Shown here: piece by piece, positions 7,535 through 15,678 of the stretch | How the letters are laid out: each line of letters begins with the position of its first letter | Position numbering within the stretch: the stretch's first letter is position 1 | Source of the DNA: Streptomyces sp. Z26 | Lineage (GTDB): Bacteria; Actinomycetota; Actinomycetes; Streptomycetales; Streptomycetaceae | Length of the DNA: 64,000 nucleotides | Direction: 5' to 3' | Assembly: GCF_003665095.1 (NCBI RefSeq) | Contig: NZ_RCHV01000002.1 | Location: forward strand, 5,832,501-5,896,500 | Program-made: the position numbers and the translations under genes | Notes under the pieces: generated by a model | Told to the model about the DNA's origin: nothing | Databases searched by the model: none | The model's input: the letters and a program-made list of their open reading frames with translations, nothing else

Positions 7535-9496
7535 TCACAGCGGCCTGATCCGCACGTCCCGGTACGAGACGGTGTCCGACGCGCTGTGCGCCTGGAGCCC
7601 GATGTAGCCGGTCTTGTGCTGCCGCCCGTCCGTACCCGGGTCGTCGTCGCGGGGCGGGGAGAACAGCTGGCCCGCCGCGTTGTCGAACTCGTTGATCAGC
7701 CGACCGTTGCGGAACACCGAGTAGTGCTGTCCTTCGACCCGCACTTCGTAGTCGTTCCACAGCCCCTTCGGCATGGCCATCGAGTCACCGTAGCCGACGA
7801 GGTCGAAGCCGTACGCGGAACCGGTCTTGTACTGGTCGCCGCCCTTCCCGTCGTAGATCTGCATCTCGTGCCCGTACTTGATCGCCACCCACTCCGGGCG
7901 CGACTCGTCCGGGTGGTCGTGCACGTCCGGGAAACGCACGAAGACACCGGTGTTGGCGCGGGTGTCGCCCGACGCGTCGTCACGGAACTGGAGGCGCAGG
8001 GAGAAGTCGCCGAACTTCTTCTCCGGGAACATCAGCATCCCCATGCCCTCCTTCTCCCGGCTGCTGGTGAGGACACCGTTGGACTTCCGGTCGAAGCCGC
8101 CGCCGCCGACGTGCTCCCAGCGGGCGAACGACTTCTCCGTCCCGTCGTAGACCTTCTCGTACGGCGCGGAGCCCTTGGCGCCGACGTCGGAGCGCTTGGC
8201 CGCGTCGCGGATGGCCGCCCGCTCCTCCTTGTCGATCACGTCGTCGGTGACGAGACGGTCGGTGACCGCCGAGACGTGGTGCCGGAACGCCTGCTTGCTG
8301 CCCCACTTCCCCTCGTCCTCGATCAGTTCGTTGACCAGGCAGCCGTTGGGGGTCACCCGGTTGGGCACACCGGCCTGCTCGTCACCGACGACGACCAGCG
8401 GGCGCCCGTCCCGTTCGGGGCAGACGGGGTCCGGCTCGGTCGGCTTCTCGACGACGGTGAAGGTGACGGAGGCGACCTCGGAGGAGTTGCCCGAGTTGTC
8501 CGTCGCGCGGTAGTCGACGGTGTGCTCGCCCACCGCGTGCACCATGAACGGCTCGGTGTACGCCGTGAACTCGCCGCCGTTCACCGCGTACTCGACGGAG
8601 GCCACCCCCGACGCGTCGTCCGTCGCGGTCAGCGTGACCGTCGCCATGGTGACGTACTCGCCGTCCGGAGTCTGCTCGCCGTCGACCTTCGAGGTCACCT
8701 CCGGCGGCGTCGTGTCACCCGTCGGCGGCTCGGCGACCGTGAACGACACGGACTTCTCCTCCGACACGTTCCCGGCCTTGTCGGTGGCGCGGTACCGCAC
8801 GGTGTGCTCACCGAGCGCGTCCACCACGACCGGCGCGGTGTACGCGGCGAACTCCCCGTCGTCCAGGGCGTACTCGACGCTCTCCACGCCCGACGAGTCG
8901 TCCGTGGCGGCCAGCGAGACGGTCGCGCTGCCCAGGTACGCGCCCGAGCTGTCCTGCCGCCCGTTCACGTCCGCCGTCGGCACCGGCGCCGTGGTGTCCT
9001 CGCCGCCGTCGCCGGTGACCACCAGCTCGCCCTGCATGGCGCTGTGGCCGGGGAGCGCGCAGTAGAAGTGGTACGTGCCGGGGGAGAGGGTCACGGACAC
9101 CTCGTGGCGCCCGTTGTTGGCGTCGTTCGGGTTGGCGAGGATGTTGACCTGGACGTCGGAGTTGTAGTCCGGGTCGCCCGTCGTGAACGTCAACGTGTGC
9201 GGCATGGCGGTCGTGTTGCCCGTCGCCGCGCTGTTCTCGAAGACGAGCGTCGCCTCGCCCGCCACCGCCGTGGTGGGCGCCGACGCGTACTCGGTGATGC
9301 TGTCGCCCGCCGTCCAGGTGAGCACCTGCGCGGCGGCCTGCTTCTCCCCGCCGGGCGGCTGCTGCGCCTGCGCGGACGGGCCCAGGGTGAGGGTCAGGGT
9401 GGCCAGGACGAGCGTCATCATGGCCGCCAGGGTCCGGCGTACGGAACGGGGTGGCCGTCCGCGCCGCGGAGTGCTTCCGGGTCGTCTTCCTGTCAT
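7535..9496 (-). CDS. Secreted cupredoxin - Ig-like x2 - DUF1080 (3-keto-sugar hydrolase-like) protein
   Basis: The 653-aa protein has a long Arg-rich signal peptide (about 1-45). A blue-copper domain follows (about 57-160) with ligands H100, C146, H151 and M154 in MPHTLTF and FYCALPGHSAMQG; the His-Met spacing is two residues shorter than in plastocyanin-type proteins. Two near-identical Ig-like/OmpL47-type repeats (about 172-255 and 265-348, each ending GEHTVxYRATDxxGN) lead to a linker and a C-terminal DUF1080 (LamG-like) domain (about 455-653: GVFVRFPD, WNDYEVRVEG, GYIGLQAHS). DUF1080 members hydrolyse 3-keto-disaccharides or bind sugars. It is translationally coupled (ATGA) to the ThuA-dehydrogenase gene. 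A role as electron carrier for that dehydrogenase plus sugar hydrolase is inferred. Confidence 0.85.
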   Translation of the reverse strand: MTGRRPGSTPRRGRPPRSVRRTLAAMMTLVLATLTLTLGPSAQAQQPPGGEKQAAAQVLTWTAGDSITEYASAPTTAVAGEATLVFENSAATGNTTAMPHTLTFTTGDPDYNSDVQVNILANPNDANNGRHEVSVTLSPGTYHFYCALPGHSAMQGELVVTGDGGEDTTAPVPTADVNGRQDSSGAYLGSATVSLAATDDSSGVESVEYALDDGEFAAYTAPVVVDALGEHTVRYRATDKAGNVSEEKSVSFTVAEPPTGDTTPPEVTSKVDGEQTPDGEYVTMATVTLTATDDASGVASVEYAVNGGEFTAYTEPFMVHAVGEHTVDYRATDNSGNSSEVASVTFTVVEKPTEPDPVCPERDGRPLVVVGDEQAGVPNRVTPNGCLVNELIEDEGKWGSKQAFRHHVSAVTDRLVTDDVIDKEERAAIRDAAKRSDVGAKGSAPYEKVYDGTEKSFARWEHVGGGGFDRKSNGVLTSSREKEGMGMLMFPEKKFGDFSLRLQFRDDASGDTRANTGVFVRFPDVHDHPDESRPEWVAIKYGHEMQIYDGKGGDQYKTGSAYGFDLVGYGDSMAMPKGLWNDYEVRVEGQHYSVFRNGRLINEFDNAAGQLFSPPRDDDPGTDGRQHKTGYIGLQAHSASDTVSYRDVRIRPL

Positions 9497-11985
9497 CGCT
9501 TGCCGCCTCCCGCGGAGTGCTGCCTGCCGAGGGTCTCCGAGGCCAGCGGTGTCGGCGGCCCTCCCTCGTACGTGACGCGCCAGAGCGCGGATTCGCCGTC
9601 CGCGGTGAAGAACCCGCGGCCGTAGTCCTGGACGTAGAGGACGCCGTCGGCGCCGAACTTCCAGTCCATCAGGTTGCGGATGCCGCCGTCGCCCGCCGGG
9701 ACGATGCTGTCCAGGCTCTCGGCGTGCACCGGCAGTCCGCCGCCGCCCGCGTTGGACGGGTCCATGAGGAGGGCGTTGCGCGGCTGGTCACCGTCGTAGA
9801 AGTCGCCGATGAACCACTTGCCGTCCCAGTACGACGGCCACTTGACCTTGCTGTTGCTGGCCTCGTCGAAGCGGTAGACCGGGCCGGTCATCGCCGCCTG
9901 GCCGCCGCCCTTGAGCCACGGCAGCCGCAGTTGCTGCTCGTCCAGCTTGTAGCTGGGCACGCCGTCGGCGTTCCGCGGGAAGTCCGGGGCGCCGCCCTGC
10001 GGCGAGTACCAGACGTTGTTGTCGCGGGCCGGCGGCAGCTTCACCAGGCCGTCGTTGTTGGGCGAGTCGTTCCTGAGGTCGCCGCAGTCGTACCAGTCCA
10101 GCGGCTTGGTCGGGTCGGGCAGGTTCCGGTCGCGGTACGGCTGCCGGTTGCCCATGCAGTACGGCCAGCCCTGGTTGCCCGCCGAGGTGATCACGGCGAA
10201 CGTGTCGTACTTCGCCGGTCCCCACGTGGTGCTGGGCTCGCCCGCGTCGGGGCCGACCCAGCCCGCGTACAGCCAGTCCGTCTCCGGGTCGACGCTGATG
10301 CGCGCCGGGTTGCGGACGCCCATCACGTAGATCTCGGCGCGGGTCTTGCCGCCGCCCTCCTCCTTGCCGGTGAAGAGGTTGCCCGCGGGGACCGTGTACG
10401 TGCCGTCGGTCTCCGGGTGGATGCGGAGGATCTTGCCGTTGAGGTTGTTGGTGTTGCCCGCGGTGCGGCGCGCGTCGGCGAAGGAGACGCCGCCGAAGTC
10501 GGGCTCGGGGTTGTTGCCCGAGTAACCGTCGCTGAACTGCGAGGAGTTGTTGTCGCCGGTGGCGATGTAGAGGTTGCCCTTCGAGTCCCAGGCCATGCCG
10601 CCGCCCGCGTGGCAGCAGCTGTGGATCTGCACCGGCCAGCTCAGCAGCACCTTCTCGGAGGCGGTGTCGAGCTTGTTCGTCGTCAGGTTCATCTTGAAGC
10701 GCGAGACGCGGCGTTCGGCCATGTGCGCCGTACGGTCGATCTTCGCGTGCGGGGTCCAGTGCAGGTAGAGCAGACCGTTGCTGAGGAAGTCCGGGTCGAG
10801 CGCGATGCCGAGCAGGCCCTCCTCGTTCTTGATCAGCTCGTCGCCGCCGCCCTTGTTGCCGAAGACGTCGAGCGTGCCCGCCTTCGTGACCTCGCCCGTC
10901 TTCGGGTCCCAGACGTGCAGGGTGCCGAAGCCGAGGCCCATCTTCGGGTCGTTCCAGTCGGTGACCACGGGGGACGACGCCATGCCGCCGCCGCGCCCGA
11001 TGGAGACGACCCGGCCGTCGTCCGCGACCGCCAGGCCGTGCGGCTCGCCGATCTGGTCGAGCTGGTCCGGCTGGTTGGGCTCGGTGACCCGGGTCGCCTT
11101 GTAGTTGGCGGTGATGGTGGCCTTGCAGTCGGCGCGCGCCAGCCGCGTCGTCCACTGGAGGGCGCCGCCGAGGTGCTGGCGGAAGTTGGACTCGCGGAAG
11201 CTCGCCGCGGTGCCGCCCATGCCGGTGTAGAACGACCGGCCGCCCTCGTAGTCGCGGCACCAGGAGACGGGGTGGTCCCAGCCGTTGGCGCCCTCGCCCG
11301 GGTCGTACGTGCTCTCCCGTACGCGGGCGACGGTGTGCACCTTGCCGCTCGGGTTCCGCTTCCAGTTGAACCAGGTGTCGTTGCGCGCCCACTCCAGCGG
11401 CAGGTTCCGCGTCGCGGGGTGGACCCGGTCGCCGACCTCGACGGTCGCCTTCTGCGGTCCGGTCGGGCCGCCCTCGGCGGGTCGGCCGCCGATCAGACCG
11501 GTGAACCAGTCGCTGCCGGGCTCGACGCGGGCCGCGTCGTGCAGGCCGACGAAGCCGCCACCGGAGGCGATGTAGCCGGTGAACGCCTCCTCCTGGGCGT
11601 CGCTGAGGAGGTCGCCGTCCGCGGAGAGGAACACCACGGCGTTGAACTTCTTGAGCTTCTTGGTCGTGAACGTCCCCGGATCGTCGGTCACTTCGGTGGT
11701 GAAGCGCCGCTCGGCGGGTCCCTCGCGGCCGATCTCCCCGATCGCCGTGACGGCCGCGCCGGTGACGTCCTCCGGCGCGTCCGCGCCGTGGAAGACGAGG
11801 ACGCGTGCCTCCTCGGAGCCGGGAGGCTGCTGCCTGGGCTCGGATCGTTGTTCGGAGCTGTGCTCCGGTCTCTGTTCGGAACTGCCGCCGACATCGTTAT
11901 CGGTGCGCGCGTTGGCGGGTGCCCCCGCCAGCAGCGACGCGGTGATGGTGGCGGCCAGTGCCAGAACGTGTGCTCGGCGCCGCAT
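9493..11985 (-). CDS. Secreted ThuA - PQQ-dependent sugar (glucose/sorbosone) dehydrogenase fusion
   Basis: The 830-aa protein has a signal peptide (about 1-27, ending APANA), a ThuA glutamine-amidotransferase-like domain (about 55-275: ARVLVFHG, YIASGGGFVGLHDAA, NGWDHPVSWCRDYEGGRSFYTGMG) and a beta-propeller of the soluble aldose/sorbosone dehydrogenase family (about 300-820). The propeller carries EPHGLAVADDGRV, the catalytic/PQQ stretch CCHAGGGMAWD...LYIATGDN, NLNGKILRIHPE and AEIYVMGVRNPARISVD. It would oxidise a sugar outside the cell with PQQ. Start at 11985 is set by GAGAGG nine bases upstream. It is the first gene of module A, followed with ATGA overlap by the cupredoxin-DUF1080 gene. 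Compare the related gene at 54655, which lacks ThuA. Confidence 0.88.
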   Translation of the reverse strand: MRRRAHVLALAATITASLLAGAPANARTDNDVGGSSEQRPEHSSEQRSEPRQQPPGSEEARVLVFHGADAPEDVTGAAVTAIGEIGREGPAERRFTTEVTDDPGTFTTKKLKKFNAVVFLSADGDLLSDAQEEAFTGYIASGGGFVGLHDAARVEPGSDWFTGLIGGRPAEGGPTGPQKATVEVGDRVHPATRNLPLEWARNDTWFNWKRNPSGKVHTVARVRESTYDPGEGANGWDHPVSWCRDYEGGRSFYTGMGGTAASFRESNFRQHLGGALQWTTRLARADCKATITANYKATRVTEPNQPDQLDQIGEPHGLAVADDGRVVSIGRGGGMASSPVVTDWNDPKMGLGFGTLHVWDPKTGEVTKAGTLDVFGNKGGGDELIKNEEGLLGIALDPDFLSNGLLYLHWTPHAKIDRTAHMAERRVSRFKMNLTTNKLDTASEKVLLSWPVQIHSCCHAGGGMAWDSKGNLYIATGDNNSSQFSDGYSGNNPEPDFGGVSFADARRTAGNTNNLNGKILRIHPETDGTYTVPAGNLFTGKEEGGGKTRAEIYVMGVRNPARISVDPETDWLYAGWVGPDAGEPSTTWGPAKYDTFAVITSAGNQGWPYCMGNRQPYRDRNLPDPTKPLDWYDCGDLRNDSPNNDGLVKLPPARDNNVWYSPQGGAPDFPRNADGVPSYKLDEQQLRLPWLKGGGQAAMTGPVYRFDEASNSKVKWPSYWDGKWFIGDFYDGDQPRNALLMDPSNAGGGGLPVHAESLDSIVPAGDGGIRNLMDWKFGADGVLYVQDYGRGFFTADGESALWRVTYEGGPPTPLASETLGRQHSAGGGKR

Positions 11986-12078
11986 AGTTCGCACACCTCT
12001 CGTAGGTGACTTGCAACGCCCCAGGAAGCTAAACGACTTTTGCCGGGACGCCAATGGCTATGACCGAAATCAACGGAA

Positions 12079-12101
12079 CTTTGTCCAGAGGGTGGTCAAA
12101 C
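12079..12101. promoter_or_regulatory. Candidate ROK operator, site A (module A / laccase divergent promoter)
   Basis: CTTTGTCC, a 7-bp spacer, then GGTCAAAC: an imperfect dyad (6 of 8 matched) with an outer A/T pair. The left half is identical to, and the spacer the same length as in, the sites at 46737 and 54379. It lies 94 bp before the ThuA-dehydrogenase start and 105 bp before the laccase start, so it could control either gene or both. Confidence 0.6.
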
Positions 12102-12206
12102 TATCGAGCGCTTCCTAGCATGACTGGCCGAAACGTCATGGAAGTCGGCGGAGTCGGTCGCGAACCGGCGGCCGCAGCTCGTGAGATGACCGAGGAAGGT
12201 ATCCGC

Positions 12207-13208
12207 ATGGCGCGATCACGCTTCTCCCGGCGGGCGTTCACCGGTGGCGCGGCGCTGGCCGCGCTCACGCCGGCCGGACTGGCCACGGCCAACACCGCCG
12301 AAGCGAGTACGGTCCGGCCCGCCTCGGCGGCGCGGCCGATGGCCGCCGGGGAGACCCGGCTCATCACGATGTACATCGAGGAACTGCCCGACGGGCAGCT
12401 CGGATACGGCCTCAAGCCCGGCGAAGCCAGCGTCCCCGGCCCGCTGTTGGAGATGTACGAGGGCGACACCCTGCACATCGAGGTCGTCAACACCCTGGAC
12501 GTGGACGCGAGTCTGCACGTCCACGGCGTGGACTACGAGATCGACAGCGACGGCACGCACATGACCGACAGCGTGGTCGCCCCCGGCAAGAAGCGGCTCT
12601 ACACCTGGAAGTCGCACGCCCCCGGCAAGCGCGCGGACGGCACGTACATGCCCGGCAGCGCGGGCTACTGGCACTACCACGACCACGCCGTGGGCACCCA
12701 CCACGGCACCGGCGGCGTGCAGAAGGGCCTCTACGGCGGGCTGATCGTACGGCGCAAGGGCGACCCCGTACCGGACCGTCAGTTCACCTGCGTCTTCAAC
12801 GACATGACGATCAACAACCGGACCGGCAAGCCGGGTGACGACACGCCCAACTTCACGGCCAAGCAGGGTGAACGGTGCGAGTTCCTGGTGATCACGCACG
12901 GCGAGTTCTACCACACGTTCCACGTGCACGGTCACCGCTGGGCGGACAACCGTACGGGCCTGCTGACCGGCCCCGACGACCCGAGCGCCGTCGTCGACAA
13001 CAAGATCTGCGGGCCCGGTGACTCGTTCGGCTTCCAGGTCGTCGCGGGCGAGCACGTCGGGCCGGGGGAGTGGATGTACCACTGCCACGTCCAGAGCCAC
13101 GCCGACATGGGCATGGCCGGTCTCTTCGTGGTGACGGACGAGGACGGCAACGTGCCGGGCGGCGGTGGCGGCCACGACTCCGGCGGTGGCGGCGGCCACG
13201 ACCACTGA
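12207..13208 (+). CDS. Two-domain multicopper oxidase (small laccase, SLAC family)
   Basis: The 333-aa exported protein has a Tat-type signal (RFSRRAFTGGAALAAL, about 5-20) and all laccase copper motifs: LHVHGVDYE and WHYHDHAVG in domain 1, and HTFHVHGHRWADN and HCHVQSHADMGM in domain 2, which supplies the type-1 copper. Length and order match the two-domain streptomycete SLAC, which forms trimers and oxidises phenols with O2. The C-terminal tail is Gly/His-rich (GGGGGHDSGGGGGHDH), perhaps a copper-loading tail. Start at 12207 has AGGAAGG eight bases upstream; the longer open frame to 12054 is unsupported. It is divergent from the PQQ dehydrogenase operon and shares its promoter region. Confidence 0.93.
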   Translation: MARSRFSRRAFTGGAALAALTPAGLATANTAEASTVRPASAARPMAAGETRLITMYIEELPDGQLGYGLKPGEASVPGPLLEMYEGDTLHIEVVNTLDVDASLHVHGVDYEIDSDGTHMTDSVVAPGKKRLYTWKSHAPGKRADGTYMPGSAGYWHYHDHAVGTHHGTGGVQKGLYGGLIVRRKGDPVPDRQFTCVFNDMTINNRTGKPGDDTPNFTAKQGERCEFLVITHGEFYHTFHVHGHRWADNRTGLLTGPDDPSAVVDNKICGPGDSFGFQVVAGEHVGPGEWMYHCHVQSHADMGMAGLFVVTDEDGNVPGGGGGHDSGGGGGHDH

Positions 13209-13279
13209 GCCCGCCGCGGCGCGGGAACGTGACGGCCGCCGCGTACGGCCGCCGGGGACGCCGTGGGGGCGCCCCCGGC

Positions 13280-13321
13280 GGCCGAACGGCCCCTCCGCGC
13301 GCGCGGAGGGGCCGTTCGGCC
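13280..13321. terminator. 42-bp perfect palindrome, likely laccase terminator
   Basis: Twenty-one-base arms (13280-13300 and 13301-13321) are perfect reverse complements with no spacer, so the RNA would fold with a 4-nt GCGC loop. It begins 72 bp after the laccase stop. It is long for a terminator and has no T-tract. Confidence 0.7.
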
Positions 13322-13486
13322 CGGAGGGCGGGCGGAAACGGGCGGCGGGCGGTGCGTACGGAGGGCGAGTGCGTACGGTGCGCCCGCCGCGTCGCGTACC
13401 CCCGCGTACCGGACATCCGTGCCACAGTGGCGCGTGACGCGCGCAGCCGCGCGCGGACGACCGCGGCACGGCGGAGGCGGGTTCCG

Positions 13487-14617
13487 ATGCGGCACACCGA
13501 CGTGACGACGGCCGCGTGCGGCTACTGGCGCCGCCGCGGCCTCCCCACCACGCCCGGCCAGGTCGTCACCGCGCCCGGCGCCCCGCTCCTGCTGCTCGCG
13601 CTCCTCGCCGCGACCGGCCCCGCCACCTCCGCCACCCCCGGCGCCGTGCTGCTGCCCCGCCCCGCCGCCTCCTGGCACGCGCCGCCGGCGCGGTCGCTGG
13701 GGCGGCCGGTGCACCACGTGCCGGTGCCCGCCGAGTGCGGCGGGGTGCCCGACCCGTTCGCGCTGCTGGAGACCGTACGGCGGGCCCGCGCCGCCGGTGG
13801 CGACCCGCGCCTCCTCGTCGTCTCCGTCGCCGACGACCCCACCGGCACCACCGTCCCGCCCGAGCTGCTGCACGAGGTGTGCGAGGCGGCCGTCGGCGAG
13901 GGGCTCCTCGTCGTCAGCGACGAGACGTGGCGGGACACCGTCCACGACCGGCACGGCACCGTCGTCGTCAGCCCCGCCGAGATGGTCGGGGACGGCCACG
14001 CGGACTCCGTCGTCGTCCTGGCCGGGCTGGACGCCTTACCGCTGCCGCCCGGCGCGGGCGCGGGCGTCGCGCGCCTCCCGGACAGCGCGCGGGGGCGGGC
14101 GCTCGGCGCGCGCGTACGCGAGATCCTGGCCGCCCTCCACGCCGACCCGCACGGCCCGGACGCCGAGTCGGCGGCCGAGGCGCTGGCCGAACCCCCGCGG
14201 GTACGGGAGCGGCGGGCGGCCGGGGCGCTGCGGCACGGGGCGTTCGCCGCCGCCCTGCACGACGCGTTCACGGAGGCGGGGGCGCTGTGCCGCCCACCGC
14301 GCGTGGGCCGCCACTTGTACGCGGACCTGGAGCAGTCGCGCGCGCGGCTCGCGGCCCACGGGGTCGGGGACGCGGCGGCGCTGGAGGCCGAACTCGTCCG
14401 CAGGTGGGGCCCGTACGCCGTCGGCGGGCACCGCTTCGGCGACGACCCGAGGGGCCTGCGGGTACGGGTGTCCACGGAGGTGCTGGCCGCGCGTACGCCC
14501 GCCGCCGCGTACCCGGGCCCGGCGGGGGAGGCGGGGCCGCCGCTGCGGCTCCCCGGCGTCCCCGAGGCGCTCGGCGCGGTGCGCGCCGCGCTCGCGGACC
14601 TGCTCGGCGCGGACTGA
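13487..14617 (+). CDS. Aminotransferase class I/II-like protein without any lysine; contains a TTA codon
   Basis: The 376-aa product has fold-type-I aminotransferase landmarks: TAPGAPLLLLALLAATG near the start, VADDPTGTTVPPELL (about 114-128, in place of the NPTG loop), LLVVSDETWRDTVHD (about 140-154) and an Arg-containing C-terminal domain. The strand where the PLP-lysine should sit reads SVVVLAGLDALPLPPGAG (174-191) without Lys, and I find no lysine anywhere in the chain. An internal aldimine is therefore impossible, so it is probably a pseudoenzyme, a binding protein or a highly diverged relative. Codon 184 (14036-14038) is TTA, the rare leucine codon read by bldA tRNA in Streptomyces. The TetR gene follows 187 bp downstream. 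Confidence 0.7.
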   Translation: MRHTDVTTAACGYWRRRGLPTTPGQVVTAPGAPLLLLALLAATGPATSATPGAVLLPRPAASWHAPPARSLGRPVHHVPVPAECGGVPDPFALLETVRRARAAGGDPRLLVVSVADDPTGTTVPPELLHEVCEAAVGEGLLVVSDETWRDTVHDRHGTVVVSPAEMVGDGHADSVVVLAGLDALPLPPGAGAGVARLPDSARGRALGARVREILAALHADPHGPDAESAAEALAEPPRVRERRAAGALRHGAFAAALHDAFTEAGALCRPPRVGRHLYADLEQSRARLAAHGVGDAAALEAELVRRWGPYAVGGHRFGDDPRGLRVRVSTEVLAARTPAAAYPGPAGEAGPPLRLPGVPEALGAVRAALADLLGAD

Positions 14618-14804
14618 CGCGCGGCGCCTCGCCCCGGCGCCGAGGGGGCCGTACGGGCGGGCCCCGGCGGCGCGGGCGCGAACTCGCGCAGGTCGGGTGG
14701 GGTACGGGGGCGGGCACAGTCGGGACGGCCGTCCCGTTTGCCGGGCCTCCCCGCCGGGCAGCCCGGATGTCGATGCCGTGCTGTCGCCGTCCCCAGGAGG
14801 CCCC

Positions 14805-15398
14805 GTGACGAACCGCCCGCCCCTGCGCGCCGACGCGCGACGCAACCGGGGCCACGTACTGGCGGTGGCGGCCGAGGCGTTCGCGACCGAGGGGCTGTCC
14901 GTGCCCGTGCACGAGATCGCCCGCCGGGCGGGCGTCGGCACCGGCACCGTGAGCCGCCACTTCCCCGCCAAGGAGGACCTGTACGCGGCGGTCCTGCGCG
15001 CGCGGATCGAGGAACTGGCCGCCGAGGCCGACCTCCTGGCGCAGCGCGAGGAACCGGGCGCGGCCTTCTTCCGGTTCGTCGCCGTGGTGGTACGCGCCGG
15101 GGCCGCCCACCGCGGACTGGCCGAACAGCTCGCCGCGACCGCCGGGGACCCGGGGGCCCAGCACGAACGGATGGCCCTCGACGTGCTGTCCGACCGTACG
15201 GACAGCCTGCTGGAGGGTGCCCAGAAGGCGGGCGCCGTACGGGCCGACGTCGCGCTCGCCGACGTGCAGTCGCTGATGGCCGCCTGCATGGGCCGAGGTG
15301 ACGGACCCGCGCTCGAACCGCTCATCGCGGTCGTCAACGACGGGCTGCGCGCGGGGGAGTGCGGCCGCTCCCTCCGCCCGCTCACGGCCCGGCCGTAG
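14805..15398 (+). CDS. TetR family transcriptional regulator
   Basis: The 197-aa protein has an N-terminal TetR helix-turn-helix (about 14-58: ARRNRGHVLAVAAEAFATEG, then VHEIARRAGVGTGTVSRHFPAKEDLY) and a C-terminal helical ligand domain (DVALADVQSLMAACMG) like the SACE_7040/transcriptional-repressor C-terminal type. GTG start at 14805 follows CCAGGAGG with a 4-base gap. The next gene on the same strand is 2-methylisoborneol synthase, 280 bp away, and the gap holds an inverted repeat at 15461-15498, so it may control that operon, itself or the aminotransferase-like gene. Confidence 0.85.
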   Translation: MTNRPPLRADARRNRGHVLAVAAEAFATEGLSVPVHEIARRAGVGTGTVSRHFPAKEDLYAAVLRARIEELAAEADLLAQREEPGAAFFRFVAVVVRAGAAHRGLAEQLAATAGDPGAQHERMALDVLSDRTDSLLEGAQKAGAVRADVALADVQSLMAACMGRGDGPALEPLIAVVNDGLRAGECGRSLRPLTARP

Positions 15399-15460
15399 CG
15401 AACGGGCGCCCGGAAAAGGGCAGTTCGGGGACGGTTCGGGTGAACGGCGGGACCGGGACA

Positions 15461-15498
15461 GTACGTCATTCGTTCCTCGGATAAACCCTGTGACGTAC
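15461..15498. promoter_or_regulatory. Inverted repeat GTACGTCA-N22-TGACGTAC upstream of 2-methylisoborneol synthase
   Basis: Perfect 8-bp arms (15461-15468 and 15491-15498) flank a relatively AT-rich spacer in the 280-bp gap between the TetR gene and the terpene synthase gene. This is the only AT-richer patch in the gap and probably part of the promoter. It is a candidate operator for the adjacent TetR protein. Nothing else was recognised in the gap. Confidence 0.45.
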
Positions 15499-15678
15499 AA
15501 GAACACCGCATCGAGGTAACTCCGGCGCTCGAACGGGCTGGGGCGCGTACGCCGGTCGTAGTGTGGCGAAGGCAGTGCACGGATTCCCGTGATTCGCCCG
15601 CATCATCCCCTCGGTCGTCCGGTGTGCCCGTACGCCCGCGACCGGGGGCGGCCCGCCCAACTCACCTAGGAGCCATGG

